A stretch of DNA of 64,000 bases from contig JACMQU010000117.1 in the NCBI GenBank assembly GCA_014376805.1, positions 1 through 64,000 of the forward strand, read 5' to 3'. The notes under the pieces are model-generated. The model was not told where the DNA came from. It made no database searches and saw nothing but the letters and a program-made list of their open reading frames with translations. The stretch is from Bacteroidia bacterium (GTDB lineage: Bacteria > Bacteroidota > Bacteroidia > UKL13-3). Below, one piece after another: positions 27,127 to 36,265 of the stretch (position 1 is its first letter; each line of letters begins with the position of its first letter). Position numbers and translations under genes: made by a program.

Positions 27127-29301
27127 ATGAACAAGGTAATTGAGTTATTGAATGAGGCTTATACTTGCAGAGTTAATAATCTTAACCGAAGTACCGAACT
27201 TGCAAATGAGGCACTGATCATTAGCCGCAACATGGATGATAAGGCTTTAATTGGTAAGAGTCTATGTCGGCTTGCGCTGTTTGCCATGATTAAAGGTGAA
27301 TACAAAGAGTCGATGCGTATGTCTGAAGAGGCAATGGTTTATTTCGAAGAACTCCACGATGAAAAGGGCATTGCAGATGCCAAATACAATATAGCCGGTA
27401 TTTATTATAAAACGAATAACTATCATCTTGGATTGGTTTACCTGATAGATTGTCTTTCAATTTACCGTAAGTATAATGACTATCATAATCAGGCAAGGGT
27501 TCAAAAATCATTAGGTACCATTTATGAATATTTTGGTGATCAGAAAAACGCAGTAAAATCTTATGAAAGTGCGATAGAAGCTGCACGTGAAGCGGGGGAT
27601 CTAAACCTTGAATCGAATGTATATAATCCTCTTTCCGGAATTTTTCTGAACCAGGATAATATAAGCAGGGCTATGGACATGATTGAGCGTTCTATAGAAA
27701 TGAAAAAGCATTCAGGTGATATAAGAGGTCTGGCATTTGCGCTTTATGGAAGAGGAAAAGTTTATACCAGAACGAAAAGATTTGCGGAAGCTGAAGTGGA
27801 TTTTAAAGAAACACTTGCCATCCATAAAGCAATGGGAGAGAGGCTCGGAATGGCTATGGCTTACTATAAGTTGGGTGCTCTTTATGTGGAGATGAATGTA
27901 ATTGAAAAAGCAAAATACACACTGGAAGAAGCGCTAAGATTTAGTGAAGAATATAATATTGTGATTATTAAATTTAAGTGTTATTATCTTTTGTATCAGA
28001 TTTATAAAAAAGAAAACAATGCGGAAACATCACTAAGTTATCTTGAACAATACCTATGTGAGAAAGAGGGTGTAATTAATACACAAACATTAAAAATTAT
28101 TGAAAATTATGAGTTGATTACTAAAATGGAATCTCTCGAAATGGAAGCTCAGTCGCAGAAAGAAAAGGCTGAGATTACCGAGAAAAAAAACAGGGCCGAA
28201 CATGCTGCCCGTGTAAAACAGGAATTCCTTTCTACCATGAGTCATGAAATAAGAACGCCCCTGAATGCAGTTATAACCATTGCCTCCTTGTTAAAAGATA
28301 AATCTAATGAAGAAGATAAGCAACTTCTTGATGCCATCAAATTTGCAGGAAACAATTTGCTTTTGATTATAAATGATATCCTTGATTTTACAAAACTTGA
28401 ATCTGGTAAGGTGCTGCTGGAAACGCGTCCGTCTGATTTTAAATCATTAATCGAAAACATAAAAAATACCTATGTAAGCCTTGCCATTGAGAAAGGTTTA
28501 GATTTGCATTTGAATATAGATCCTTCCCTCTTTGTAATCTATGAATTGGATGAGACAAAAATCTCCCAGATTCTCGGTAACCTGATCACCAATTCCATAA
28601 AATTCACAGATTATGGTTGGGTTACTATAGAAATTGAAAAATTAAATAGTGAAGAGAACAGTGATACGCTGAGGTTTAAAATTAATGATACGGGTGTTGG
28701 TATAAATAATAAACATTTGGATGAAATATTCGAAAGTTTCTTTCAACCAAAAACTGTTACCACCAGAAAGCATGGTGGATCTGGATTAGGTTTAGCCATT
28801 GTTAAACGACTTGTTGAACTCCATGGCAGCAAGGTGTTAGTTAATAGTATCGTTGGTGAAGGTTCAACATTTTATTTTGATATAAAACTTGAAAGATCTG
28901 ACAGGCCATTAAGAGAGGCCGTTAAATATTCAAATAAGTTAAAAGAAAAAACAGTTTTGCTGGCTGAAGATAACATGGTAAATGCAATGGTGGCTATAAA
29001 GCTTCTTTCTAATTGGGAGATAAAAACGGTACATGCAAAAAATGGAAGGGAAGCAATTGAAAAATCTAAACAAACAACTTTTGATTTTATATTAATGGAT
29101 ATTCATATGCCTGAAATGGATGGTTTTGAGGCAACGAAACATATTCGTAAATATAAGAACATGAATATGACTACACCTATATTCGCATTAACAGCAGATA
29201 TTACCGCAGAGTTTCAGGAAGAATATAATCCGTATTTTAATGGCTTCTTACATAAGCCAATTGAAATTGATAAATTGTATGAAGCATTGATGAATGCATA
29301 A
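27127..29301 (+). CDS. Cytosolic TPR hybrid histidine kinase with receiver domain
   Basis: 724 residues. About 1-310 is a set of tetratricopeptide repeats (for example AVKSYESAIEAAREAGDLNL). A short coiled coil (about 335-360) leads to HisKA with phospho-accepting His373 in STMSHEIRTPLNAV. The HATPase domain follows (N box ILGNLITNSIKFTDYG, G1 INDTGVGI, G2 GGSGLGLAIVKRL), then a receiver with LLAEDN and acceptor Asp658 in FILMDIHMPEMDG. There is no signal peptide or membrane segment, so the signal is probably intracellular, read through the TPR array. No output regulator is adjacent, so phosphate may pass to a separate Hpt protein. Confidence 0.92.
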   Translation: MNKVIELLNEAYTCRVNNLNRSTELANEALIISRNMDDKALIGKSLCRLALFAMIKGEYKESMRMSEEAMVYFEELHDEKGIADAKYNIAGIYYKTNNYHLGLVYLIDCLSIYRKYNDYHNQARVQKSLGTIYEYFGDQKNAVKSYESAIEAAREAGDLNLESNVYNPLSGIFLNQDNISRAMDMIERSIEMKKHSGDIRGLAFALYGRGKVYTRTKRFAEAEVDFKETLAIHKAMGERLGMAMAYYKLGALYVEMNVIEKAKYTLEEALRFSEEYNIVIIKFKCYYLLYQIYKKENNAETSLSYLEQYLCEKEGVINTQTLKIIENYELITKMESLEMEAQSQKEKAEITEKKNRAEHAARVKQEFLSTMSHEIRTPLNAVITIASLLKDKSNEEDKQLLDAIKFAGNNLLLIINDILDFTKLESGKVLLETRPSDFKSLIENIKNTYVSLAIEKGLDLHLNIDPSLFVIYELDETKISQILGNLITNSIKFTDYGWVTIEIEKLNSEENSDTLRFKINDTGVGINNKHLDEIFESFFQPKTVTTRKHGGSGLGLAIVKRLVELHGSKVLVNSIVGEGSTFYFDIKLERSDRPLREAVKYSNKLKEKTVLLAEDNMVNAMVAIKLLSNWEIKTVHAKNGREAIEKSKQTTFDFILMDIHMPEMDGFEATKHIRKYKNMNMTTPIFALTADITAEFQEEYNPYFNGFLHKPIEIDKLYEALMNA

Positions 29302-29683
29302 GAAAACGACTTATTACCGGGCTCATCTGAAAATGTTCGGATTTAAGTAATTTATCTTTAAAGTATACATGCGGGTTTCCTGTTAATATCTATATCGTTG
29401 CGTTCAGGTCAAATGTCTGCAGCCTGTAAAGTCGTTTTAAAGATAATTGTAATTCTCTGTGCTATTCTTACTGCCGCAAATGTTTGGTGTGGGAAGGATG
29501 GTAAAACGGTTGAACTTAAATTTATGGTAAAAACGAACATCGATATATCAGATTTAAACATCGGATTATTTTTTATTAAATGGATGATTCGATGGAAAGA
29601 TCACCATATCCAAGTTCCTAAAGCAGGAAGGAAATGTAAGAGGTTGTTTTTATGATTGGTGTTAATGCAGGCGTAAATTCTGG
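29302..29683. other. Gene-free interval between convergent genes
   Basis: One open frame (from about 29410, 81 codons, MSAACKVVLKIIVILCAI start) has a hydrophobic beginning but no homology I know and no promoter. I do not call it. No clear bidirectional terminator is seen. Confidence 0.35.
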
Positions 29684-31471
29684 TTATATTGGTTGAGTAA
29701 ATAACCCTTCCCCCGATAAAACAAACTGATGGTCATATAAATTTTTATAAAACCCGCCTTTAGCTAACAACTCCGCATGGTTTCCCTGCTCAACAATTAT
29801 TCCTTTATCCATTACAAGTATCTGATCGGCATCCATTATGGTACTTAACCGATGTGCAATAACAATACAACTCCTTCCTTTTCTCATTTTTTCAATAGCA
29901 CTTTGTATCACTACTTCTGTTTCATGATCAATAGAGGAAGTGGCTTCATCGAGAACAAGAATAGCGGGGTTAGTAACCATTGCCCGCACAAAAGAAATTA
30001 ATTGCCGTTGCCCCACCGATAAACTTGCACCCCGCTCATATACCTGCTGATAATAACCATCAGGCAGTTGTTCAATAAAAGGGTGTGCACCCAGTAATCT
30101 GGAAATAGCTATAATTTCCTCTTCCCCGATTTGTTTGTTAAATAAGCGGATATTATCTATGATGGTACCACTGAATAAAAACACATCCTGCAACACTACG
30201 CTGATATATCTGCGCAGACTTTGATTGGAATAGTTGCAGATGGGCACCTCATCAATCAGAATCAATCCCTTGTCAATTTCATAAAATCGATTCAGTAAAT
30301 TGATGATACTCGATTTACCTGCACCTGTTGCCCCCACCAATGCAATGGTTTGTCCATTTTTTACTTTAAAACTGATGTCTTTTAAAACTGTTTCACCGGG
30401 TGTATAACCGAACCATACATTTTTAAATTCTATATTACCTTCAGGTCTTTGCATCAATAAAGTTCCAGAGGGTTCTAAGTCTTCCTGTTTCTCCAGTAAC
30501 CTGAAAATACGGTCACTGGCTACCATGCCCATTTGCAGGTTATTAAAACGGTCTGCCAGTTGTCTGATTGGTCTGAAAAATAAATTGATATACATAATAA
30601 ATGCAATGATGGTTCCTATAGATAAGTGTTGATCCATTGCACCTTTGGCGCCATACCAGACTATAAGTCCTATAGAAATTGCTGACAACACTTCTACAAC
30701 AGGAAAGAACACAGAATAATAAAACACTGATCTAATATTGGCATCCCGGTGATCTTTGTTGATAGCTTTAAACGCATCATACTCGCGTTGCTCTCTATTA
30801 AACAACTGTACAATGTGCATGCCCGAAATATGCTCTTGTACAAATGTATTGAGCCTTGCCACCTGGTTTCTTACCTCTTCAAAACTCTCTTTAACTTTTT
30901 CTTTAAACAGATAGCCACTGTAAAACAACACGGGTATAACAGAAAGGCTTACCAGTGAAAGTTTCACATCAGTAATGAACATCAGGATCAGAATAAATAT
31001 GATTTGAAAAATATCACCAACAATATTGATCATTCCCTCACTGAACACTTCGCTGATTGTTTCTATATCACTTATGCTGCGTGTTACAAGTGTGCCCACG
31101 GGTGTCCTGTCAAAAAACCTTAATTGTAACCCGAGTAAATGTCTGTAAATTTTATTGCGCAGGTCCATTATAATTTGCTGACCAAGGAAATTGGCAAGAA
31201 TAGTACTCCATAATTGTATGGCTGCATGAACAATCAATAATCCAAAAATGACCAGGCTCATTCGCAACAAACCTTCTTCATTGCCGGATGCCACATAATG
31301 ATCGAGTGTATATTGGATCAGGTATGGACGAAAAGGTCCTAAAAAGGACATTGCGAGTGTTAAGACAACTGCTGAATAAAATTGTTTTTTAAATGGAAGG
31401 GCCAAGGAAAAGATTTTTCCAAATAAAGTCCAGTCAAAGGCTTTTCCTATCTTGATTTTTTTTGTCGACAT
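29684..31471 (-). CDS. ABC exporter, fused membrane and ATPase domains (MsbA-like)
   Basis: 595 residues, the normal size of a half-transporter. Residues about 25-320 form the six-helix exporter membrane domain (for example VTRSISDIETISEVF, the intracellular loop). The ATPase has Walker A GATGAGKSSIINLLNRF, Q-loop VVLQDVFLFSGTI, signature LSVGQRQLISFVRAM, Walker B ILVLDEATSSID and the H-loop VIAHRLSTI. It would act as a dimer exporting lipids or other hydrophobic compounds. It is divergent from the glycosyltransferase gene at 31641 (170 bases apart), which suggests but does not show a shared role in the envelope. Confidence 0.9.
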   Translation of the reverse strand: MSTKKIKIGKAFDWTLFGKIFSLALPFKKQFYSAVVLTLAMSFLGPFRPYLIQYTLDHYVASGNEEGLLRMSLVIFGLLIVHAAIQLWSTILANFLGQQIIMDLRNKIYRHLLGLQLRFFDRTPVGTLVTRSISDIETISEVFSEGMINIVGDIFQIIFILILMFITDVKLSLVSLSVIPVLFYSGYLFKEKVKESFEEVRNQVARLNTFVQEHISGMHIVQLFNREQREYDAFKAINKDHRDANIRSVFYYSVFFPVVEVLSAISIGLIVWYGAKGAMDQHLSIGTIIAFIMYINLFFRPIRQLADRFNNLQMGMVASDRIFRLLEKQEDLEPSGTLLMQRPEGNIEFKNVWFGYTPGETVLKDISFKVKNGQTIALVGATGAGKSSIINLLNRFYEIDKGLILIDEVPICNYSNQSLRRYISVVLQDVFLFSGTIIDNIRLFNKQIGEEEIIAISRLLGAHPFIEQLPDGYYQQVYERGASLSVGQRQLISFVRAMVTNPAILVLDEATSSIDHETEVVIQSAIEKMRKGRSCIVIAHRLSTIMDADQILVMDKGIIVEQGNHAELLAKGGFYKNLYDHQFVLSGEGLFTQPI

Positions 31472-31640
31472 TAATTAGGGTCAAAAATAAGATGTTAAAA
31501 GCATAAATAATTAAATAAGCAGCAGATCTTATACTAAATATTATTATTAGCTAAAATTTTAATTTCAGGTGTGAAAAAATAATACCGGAGAGACCGCATT
31601 ACTCATTTTTTTGAGTATGTTCGTAACATAAAGACCTTAT

Positions 31641-32840
31641 ATGATTCGAATAATACTATTTCTTGCCCAAAGTCTCATTATTTTTTATTTATTGGTTCCG
31701 TTTGTTTCTTATGTTTTAGTAACTATTCAAAGGCTCTTGGGCATGGGCATAACCAAAGATGTTCCTATTACAAAAAAATACAGTTTCGCAGCAATTGTTT
31801 GTGCACACCAACAATATACTTTTATAGAACCGCTTGTTGATTCTCTCAAAAAGCAAGTTTATAAAAATGTACATATATATGTGGTGGCTGATAAAATCCG
31901 GGAAGACTTAAGTCATTTGAATGGTCCGGGAATAACTATCCTGAAACCTACAGAAGATCTGAATGCAAAAACGAAGTCTATATACTTTGCAATTGAAAAT
32001 TTTGTAGAACCACACGATGCCCTCTCGGTTTTTGATGCAGATAACCTGGTTCACCCAGAATATTTTAGTTTAATGAACCAGCATTTTAACCGTGGGTTTA
32101 AAGTGGTTCAAGGCAGAATTGCTCCTAAAAACCTGAACACCGACGCAGCTTGCATGGATGCGGCCAATGAAACATATTATACCTTCATTGATAAATTCAG
32201 CAGGCCAAAACTTGGCTTGTCATCAGGTATCTGGGGCTTAGGGTTTGCTATGGATGTAGAGATTTTCAAAAAAGTTGAATTCGATGTGTATTTGTCGGGC
32301 TTTGATAAAAAACTGCAAGCTACAGTAATCACCCTCGTTGATAAAATATGGTATGAACCACAAGCCATTGTATTTGATGAAAAAACATCCACAGGAGAGG
32401 GTTTAATCCAACAAAGATCAAAATGGTTGTATGGGTATTTCAGATACGCCAGGTTAGGCCTTAATGTGATTGCAAATGGCATTGCTAAATTTAGTTTTGA
32501 TAAGATTTATTATGGTATCAACCACATGCGTCCCCCGCTGGTAATTAAATTTCCTGCTGTGGCTATTTTCCTGTTACTGGATTTCATCTTTTACCCGCCA
32601 TTAGGAATATTTTTACTCTGTTGTGTTGCTGCCTTTTTTGTATCATTCATACTGATAATACTTACTTATGCTAATGACAAACGTGTTGTACGGGTTTTGC
32701 CTAAAATTCCGCAGTTTGTTATGCTGCAGTTATTGGCTATCTTAAAGGTTCGTAAGGCTGCTAAACATACTCATACGCAACACACGCATGCTGTTTTTAT
32801 AGAAGAGGTAATGGCTGAAATTAAACCCTATGAGCAATAA
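31641..32840 (+). CDS. Processive-type family 2 glycosyltransferase, membrane protein
   Basis: 399 residues. An N-terminal membrane segment (FLAQSLIIFYLLVPFVSYVL) leads into a GT2 domain with the DxD-type site FDADNLVHPEYF and a late QQRSKWLYGYFRYAR, the (Q/R)xx(R/K)W motif of processive synthases of the NodC, cellulose and hyaluronan group. Two or three hydrophobic helices follow (about 300-360). The substrate is unknown. The stop overlaps the next gene, a NodB-type deacetylase, by 11 bases, so the two are probably made together and act on one polymer, as PgaC/PgaB or NodC/NodB do. Confidence 0.82.
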   Translation: MIRIILFLAQSLIIFYLLVPFVSYVLVTIQRLLGMGITKDVPITKKYSFAAIVCAHQQYTFIEPLVDSLKKQVYKNVHIYVVADKIREDLSHLNGPGITILKPTEDLNAKTKSIYFAIENFVEPHDALSVFDADNLVHPEYFSLMNQHFNRGFKVVQGRIAPKNLNTDAACMDAANETYYTFIDKFSRPKLGLSSGIWGLGFAMDVEIFKKVEFDVYLSGFDKKLQATVITLVDKIWYEPQAIVFDEKTSTGEGLIQQRSKWLYGYFRYARLGLNVIANGIAKFSFDKIYYGINHMRPPLVIKFPAVAIFLLLDFIFYPPLGIFLLCCVAAFFVSFILIILTYANDKRVVRVLPKIPQFVMLQLLAILKVRKAAKHTHTQHTHAVFIEEVMAEIKPYEQ

Positions 32841-33864
32841 AAAAGCACTTTTTTTTAAAGCATGTTCTCTTCTCCCAATGGCCCCTTTAATGGCTCTCAA
32901 TAAGCACTCAGGCTTGTTTATTCCTATCTATCACGCCATAACCAATGAAAGGTTGATTCATCTGGAACATATACTTCCTTATGGTTCAAAAAACAGTAAG
33001 CAGTTTGAAAATGATCTTGATCTGTTGCTTAAAAATTTAAACCCGGTTAGTTACGCTGATTTATATGCCTGTATCCGCGATGGCAAGCCTGTTCCACCGA
33101 AAAGTTTTATTATTACTTTTGATGATGGTCTTAGACAAACGTATGAAAATGCAACTGATCTTATGGTGAAAAAGGGAGTGCCGGCTATCTTTTTTTTAAA
33201 CACCGGTGTGTTGGATAATAAGGCATTATTACATAGGTATAAGGCGAGTATTTTACTTGAATTTATCAAACAACAAAATAACCATAACCTTGAGCATAAA
33301 GTTGAAGCTATCTTAAAGTTAAATGGAATTATGATGCCCGGATATGCTGCTGGAATAAAAGCCATCAATTACAAAAATAAACAGGTTTTTGATATCCTGG
33401 CAAATGAAATAAATTATTCATTTGATGATTACCTGAAAAAGCATAAACCTTATATGAGTAGTGAGCAGGTGAAGGATCTGAAAAAAAAGGGCTTTATTTT
33501 AGGAAGCCATAGCACCTGGCACCCAGAATACTGGAATATCGATATCAATGAACAGGTAAATCAAACCCAATCGGCTATGCAGTATTTGAAGGAACATTTT
33601 AATGAAACAAACCGCACTTTTTCTTTTCCGTTTACAGATATAAAAACCCCTGTGAGTTTCTTTGATGCATTAAAAAAGGAAGCTCCTTTTGAATTGCTTT
33701 TTGGATCACAAAAACTAAAAAAAGATATAATCCCAAATATGATTCATCGATTTGACGGGGATAATAATTTGAGTGATATGGAAACTTATTTAAAAACCTT
33801 ATTGGTATTTCAATCACTTAATAAAATGCGCGGTCAAACTATAGTAAACCGGTCAGCTAATTAA
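32830..33864 (+). CDS. Polysaccharide deacetylase (NodB family)
   Basis: 344 residues, ATG at 32830 inside the end of the glycosyltransferase gene. NodB motif 1 is IITFDDGLRQTYENA (catalytic and metal Asp). Motif 2 is LGSHSTWHPEYW, with the two His of the metal triad. A longer insertion than usual (about 130-200) separates them. There is no obvious signal peptide. The enzyme would remove acetyl groups from a GlcNAc-type polymer or lipid-linked sugar, probably the product of the preceding glycosyltransferase. Confidence 0.85.
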   Translation: MSNKKALFFKACSLLPMAPLMALNKHSGLFIPIYHAITNERLIHLEHILPYGSKNSKQFENDLDLLLKNLNPVSYADLYACIRDGKPVPPKSFIITFDDGLRQTYENATDLMVKKGVPAIFFLNTGVLDNKALLHRYKASILLEFIKQQNNHNLEHKVEAILKLNGIMMPGYAAGIKAINYKNKQVFDILANEINYSFDDYLKKHKPYMSSEQVKDLKKKGFILGSHSTWHPEYWNIDINEQVNQTQSAMQYLKEHFNETNRTFSFPFTDIKTPVSFFDALKKEAPFELLFGSQKLKKDIIPNMIHRFDGDNNLSDMETYLKTLLVFQSLNKMRGQTIVNRSAN

Positions 33865-33880
33865 AAAAAAACAATCGTAT

Positions 33881-34957
33881 TTAAGCAGCTACACCAATAT
33901 TTTTTAGGTGTAATAAGTGTGAACGCAAAGCACTAATCACAGTAGGGAATTCATTGTAAGCCACACCAAAATCTTTACAGGTTTGCATAAGGATTTTATT
34001 TACTTGTGGATAATGCACATGGCTTATTCTTGGAAATAAATGATGTTCTACCTGAAAGTTAAGCCCACCCAATAACCAGCTTACAGATTTACTGCCAGTG
34101 GCAAAATTGAAAGTTGTGTTTAACTGATGAATGGCCCATTCTGTATCTATTTTTGTGCTTTCTCCTTTAGTATCAATAAAAGGGGCATCTTCCACTACAT
34201 GTGCAAGTTGAAAAACTACAGCAATTACTAAACCGCAAACAAAAACGGTAAGGGCATATCCGATAAGTGTATTAACTACACCGGCGAAGATAAAAGGGAC
34301 AATTAAAAACAATCCAACATAGCCAATTTTTGTACCCCAGAAAATTAAATGTTCGGCGATGCTCATTTTACGCAACGGCGTATGCTCAGAAATTTTACCA
34401 CCAAAATACTTGGTGAAATCATTCATAAACACCCAGAACAAATAAGTCATTCCATATAGTAACATGCCATACACATGCTGAAAACGATGAAACCAGTGTT
34501 TGGGTTGGCTGGCATGAACACGAATCCATGGTTTAATATCTATATCATCATCCATACCTTCAATATTGGTATATGAGTGATGATTGATATTATGTTTTTG
34601 TTTCCACATATAACTGCTTCCACCCATAATATTTAAGGAGTAGCTCATAATTTCATTAACCCATTTTTTGCTTGAATAACTGCCGTGTGCGCCATCATGC
34701 ATTACATTAAAGCCAATGGCTGCCATGTCAAATCCCATAATAGCACAAATCCCTAAGCTGATCCATCCCGATTCCGGAGTAAAAAAAACCAATACTGTAT
34801 AACATACTGCCAGGATGGTAAGTAAAATACCTGTTTTGAGGAACAACCTGAAATTTCCAGTGGACTTTATGTTTTTTATAATGAAATAATCATCAACACG
34901 CTGACGTAATGTATTAAAAAACTGTGCATTGCTATTATCAAATTTTATTTTGGCCAT
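33881..34957 (-). CDS. Membrane fatty-acid (acyl-CoA/acyl-lipid) desaturase
   Basis: 358 residues with four hydrophobic stretches and the three histidine boxes of front-end type desaturases: HDGAHGS (87-93), HNINHHSYTN (122-131) and QVEHHLFPRISH near residue 305. The QxxHH third box is typical of delta-6/linoleoyl-CoA desaturases; there is no fused cytochrome b5 domain. It introduces a double bond into membrane fatty acids using a di-iron centre. It is convergent with the deacetylase gene (16 bases between stops) and divergent from the DUF721 gene. Confidence 0.9.
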   Translation of the reverse strand: MAKIKFDNSNAQFFNTLRQRVDDYFIIKNIKSTGNFRLFLKTGILLTILAVCYTVLVFFTPESGWISLGICAIMGFDMAAIGFNVMHDGAHGSYSSKKWVNEIMSYSLNIMGGSSYMWKQKHNINHHSYTNIEGMDDDIDIKPWIRVHASQPKHWFHRFQHVYGMLLYGMTYLFWVFMNDFTKYFGGKISEHTPLRKMSIAEHLIFWGTKIGYVGLFLIVPFIFAGVVNTLIGYALTVFVCGLVIAVVFQLAHVVEDAPFIDTKGESTKIDTEWAIHQLNTTFNFATGSKSVSWLLGGLNFQVEHHLFPRISHVHYPQVNKILMQTCKDFGVAYNEFPTVISALRSHLLHLKNIGVAA

Positions 34958-35033
34958 ATTTACATATTAAGGATGGCAAGATACTTAAAAACTTACAGCC
35001 ATTTTAATGACTTTAAACATTTTTCCCCACATC

Positions 35034-35065
35034 TTGTAATAAGCCGGTAAATTTAATCATATTTG
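35034..35065 (+). promoter_or_regulatory. Candidate promoter of the DUF721 gene
   Basis: TTG (35034-35036), a 21-base spacer and CATATTTG (35058-35065), one base off TAnnTTTG. The chosen start codon at 35089 lies 23 bases further on. Confidence 0.35.
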
Positions 35066-35088
35066 TGGTCTTGCAAACCTTTCCCACA

Positions 35089-35379
35089 ATGCGTCGAGAT
35101 AATGAATTAAGTATGAAAGAAATGATCAATAAGTTTGTTGATCAGAACAAATTGAAGCCTAAATTACTGGAGGCACAATTAATAGAATTATGGCCTAAAA
35201 TTGTTGGGGATCTTATTTCAAAAAATACAGACAAAATTCAGGTTTATAAAGGGCAGCTTATCTTATATATAAATTCTCCGGCTATGCGCAATGAATTACA
35301 ATACCAGCGTAAAATACTTGCCGATTTGGTAAATAAGGAATTGAATTGTGATTTTATAAATGATGTTTTGATCAGGTAA
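35089..35379 (+). CDS. DUF721 (DciA-like) protein
   Basis: 96 residues from the ATG at 35089 (MRRDNELSMKEMINKFVD). I prefer this start to the GTG-type frame 24 bases upstream because the family in this phylum begins M-R-R/K. The conserved centre AQLIELWPKIVGDLISKNTD and the C-terminal LILYINSPAMRNELQYQR are those of DUF721. The related DciA loads the replicative helicase; the short Bacteroidota members are often found near recF, but not here. Function is inferred from the family only. Confidence 0.75.
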   Translation: MRRDNELSMKEMINKFVDQNKLKPKLLEAQLIELWPKIVGDLISKNTDKIQVYKGQLILYINSPAMRNELQYQRKILADLVNKELNCDFINDVLIR

Positions 35380-35387
35380 GATATAGA

Positions 35388-36143
35388 TTAAAAAGGTTTC
35401 AGTTTCCCCCTTTTTAATTTTATTTTTAAATTGTCAATTGTGTCGAATCCTGAAATATGAATTCGCTTAATTTCATACAGATCTTTAACTGGTAATTTTT
35501 GAACGCTATTGCCAACTCTGAATGCAGCTTTTAAACCAATGTTTTTAAATATGGTTTTCATCTCATTTAATTGCTTTTTGCTGCCTGGTCTGCTTCCATA
35601 AGGATAGGCAAAATATGGCAGGAATGGTAACTTAAATTTATTACATAACGAGATGTTTTTTAAAATTTCATTTTCCATATCCTTAGAAGAAAGTTTTGAA
35701 AACGGAGAGTGAGTTGTGCTGTGTAATCCAATTTCCATCACTTCGGGGTCAAGGTTGCGTAAGTCTGAGCAATCTGCGTACTGATGTTCTTCGTCGCCAG
35801 TTTGTTCATCACTTTTTTCCTTTAATTTATCGCCTATAATGTACACTGAACCTTTAAATCCGTATTTGCGTAACAGCGGGTAAGCATATTTAATCTGGCT
35901 AAGGTAACCATCATCGAAAGTAAAGTAAATCGCTCTTTCCAGTTTCGGAATTTCTCCCGTAACAATTTTACCTAACTGAGAAAGGGATACCGGCTGATAA
36001 CCCTCTCCTTTGAGGAATGATAAATAACTTTCGAATAGTTCTGGCGGAGTATTCATCACACTTGGATCTTTAGGTAAGATTTGATGAAAAAGCAAGATTG
36101 GAATTCCCTTTTGTGGAGGTATTAAAAAATGCAAATAAGACAT
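35388..36143 (-). CDS. Polysaccharide deacetylase-family protein
   Basis: 251 residues. NodB motif 1 is AIYFTFDDGYLSQIKYAYPL; the second motif is IGLHSTTHSPFSKL, with His-x3-His kept. A PYGSRPGSKKQL segment further on corresponds to motif 3. It has no signal peptide and lies 8 bases from the convergent DUF721 gene. It is only distantly similar to the deacetylase at 32830, so it is not a recent duplicate. Probable role is trimming of an envelope or lipid-linked sugar. Confidence 0.82.
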   Translation of the reverse strand: MSYLHFLIPPQKGIPILLFHQILPKDPSVMNTPPELFESYLSFLKGEGYQPVSLSQLGKIVTGEIPKLERAIYFTFDDGYLSQIKYAYPLLRKYGFKGSVYIIGDKLKEKSDEQTGDEEHQYADCSDLRNLDPEVMEIGLHSTTHSPFSKLSSKDMENEILKNISLCNKFKLPFLPYFAYPYGSRPGSKKQLNEMKTIFKNIGLKAAFRVGNSVQKLPVKDLYEIKRIHISGFDTIDNLKIKLKRGKLKPF

Positions 36144-36265
36144 GCTTCAAAGAACGTTAAAATATGGCGAAAATCTACTTTAAAGCAGATTATATTTTTT
36201 ATTTTAATTTCTGTTCCTACCTGATTTTTTTATTAGTTTCGTTGCTTACTTATAATAATAAAAAA

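Noticed and set aside
29410-29655. Short + strand frame with a hydrophobic start
   Set aside because: Looks like a signal peptide by chance; the rest is not protein-like, and no promoter or family match is seen.
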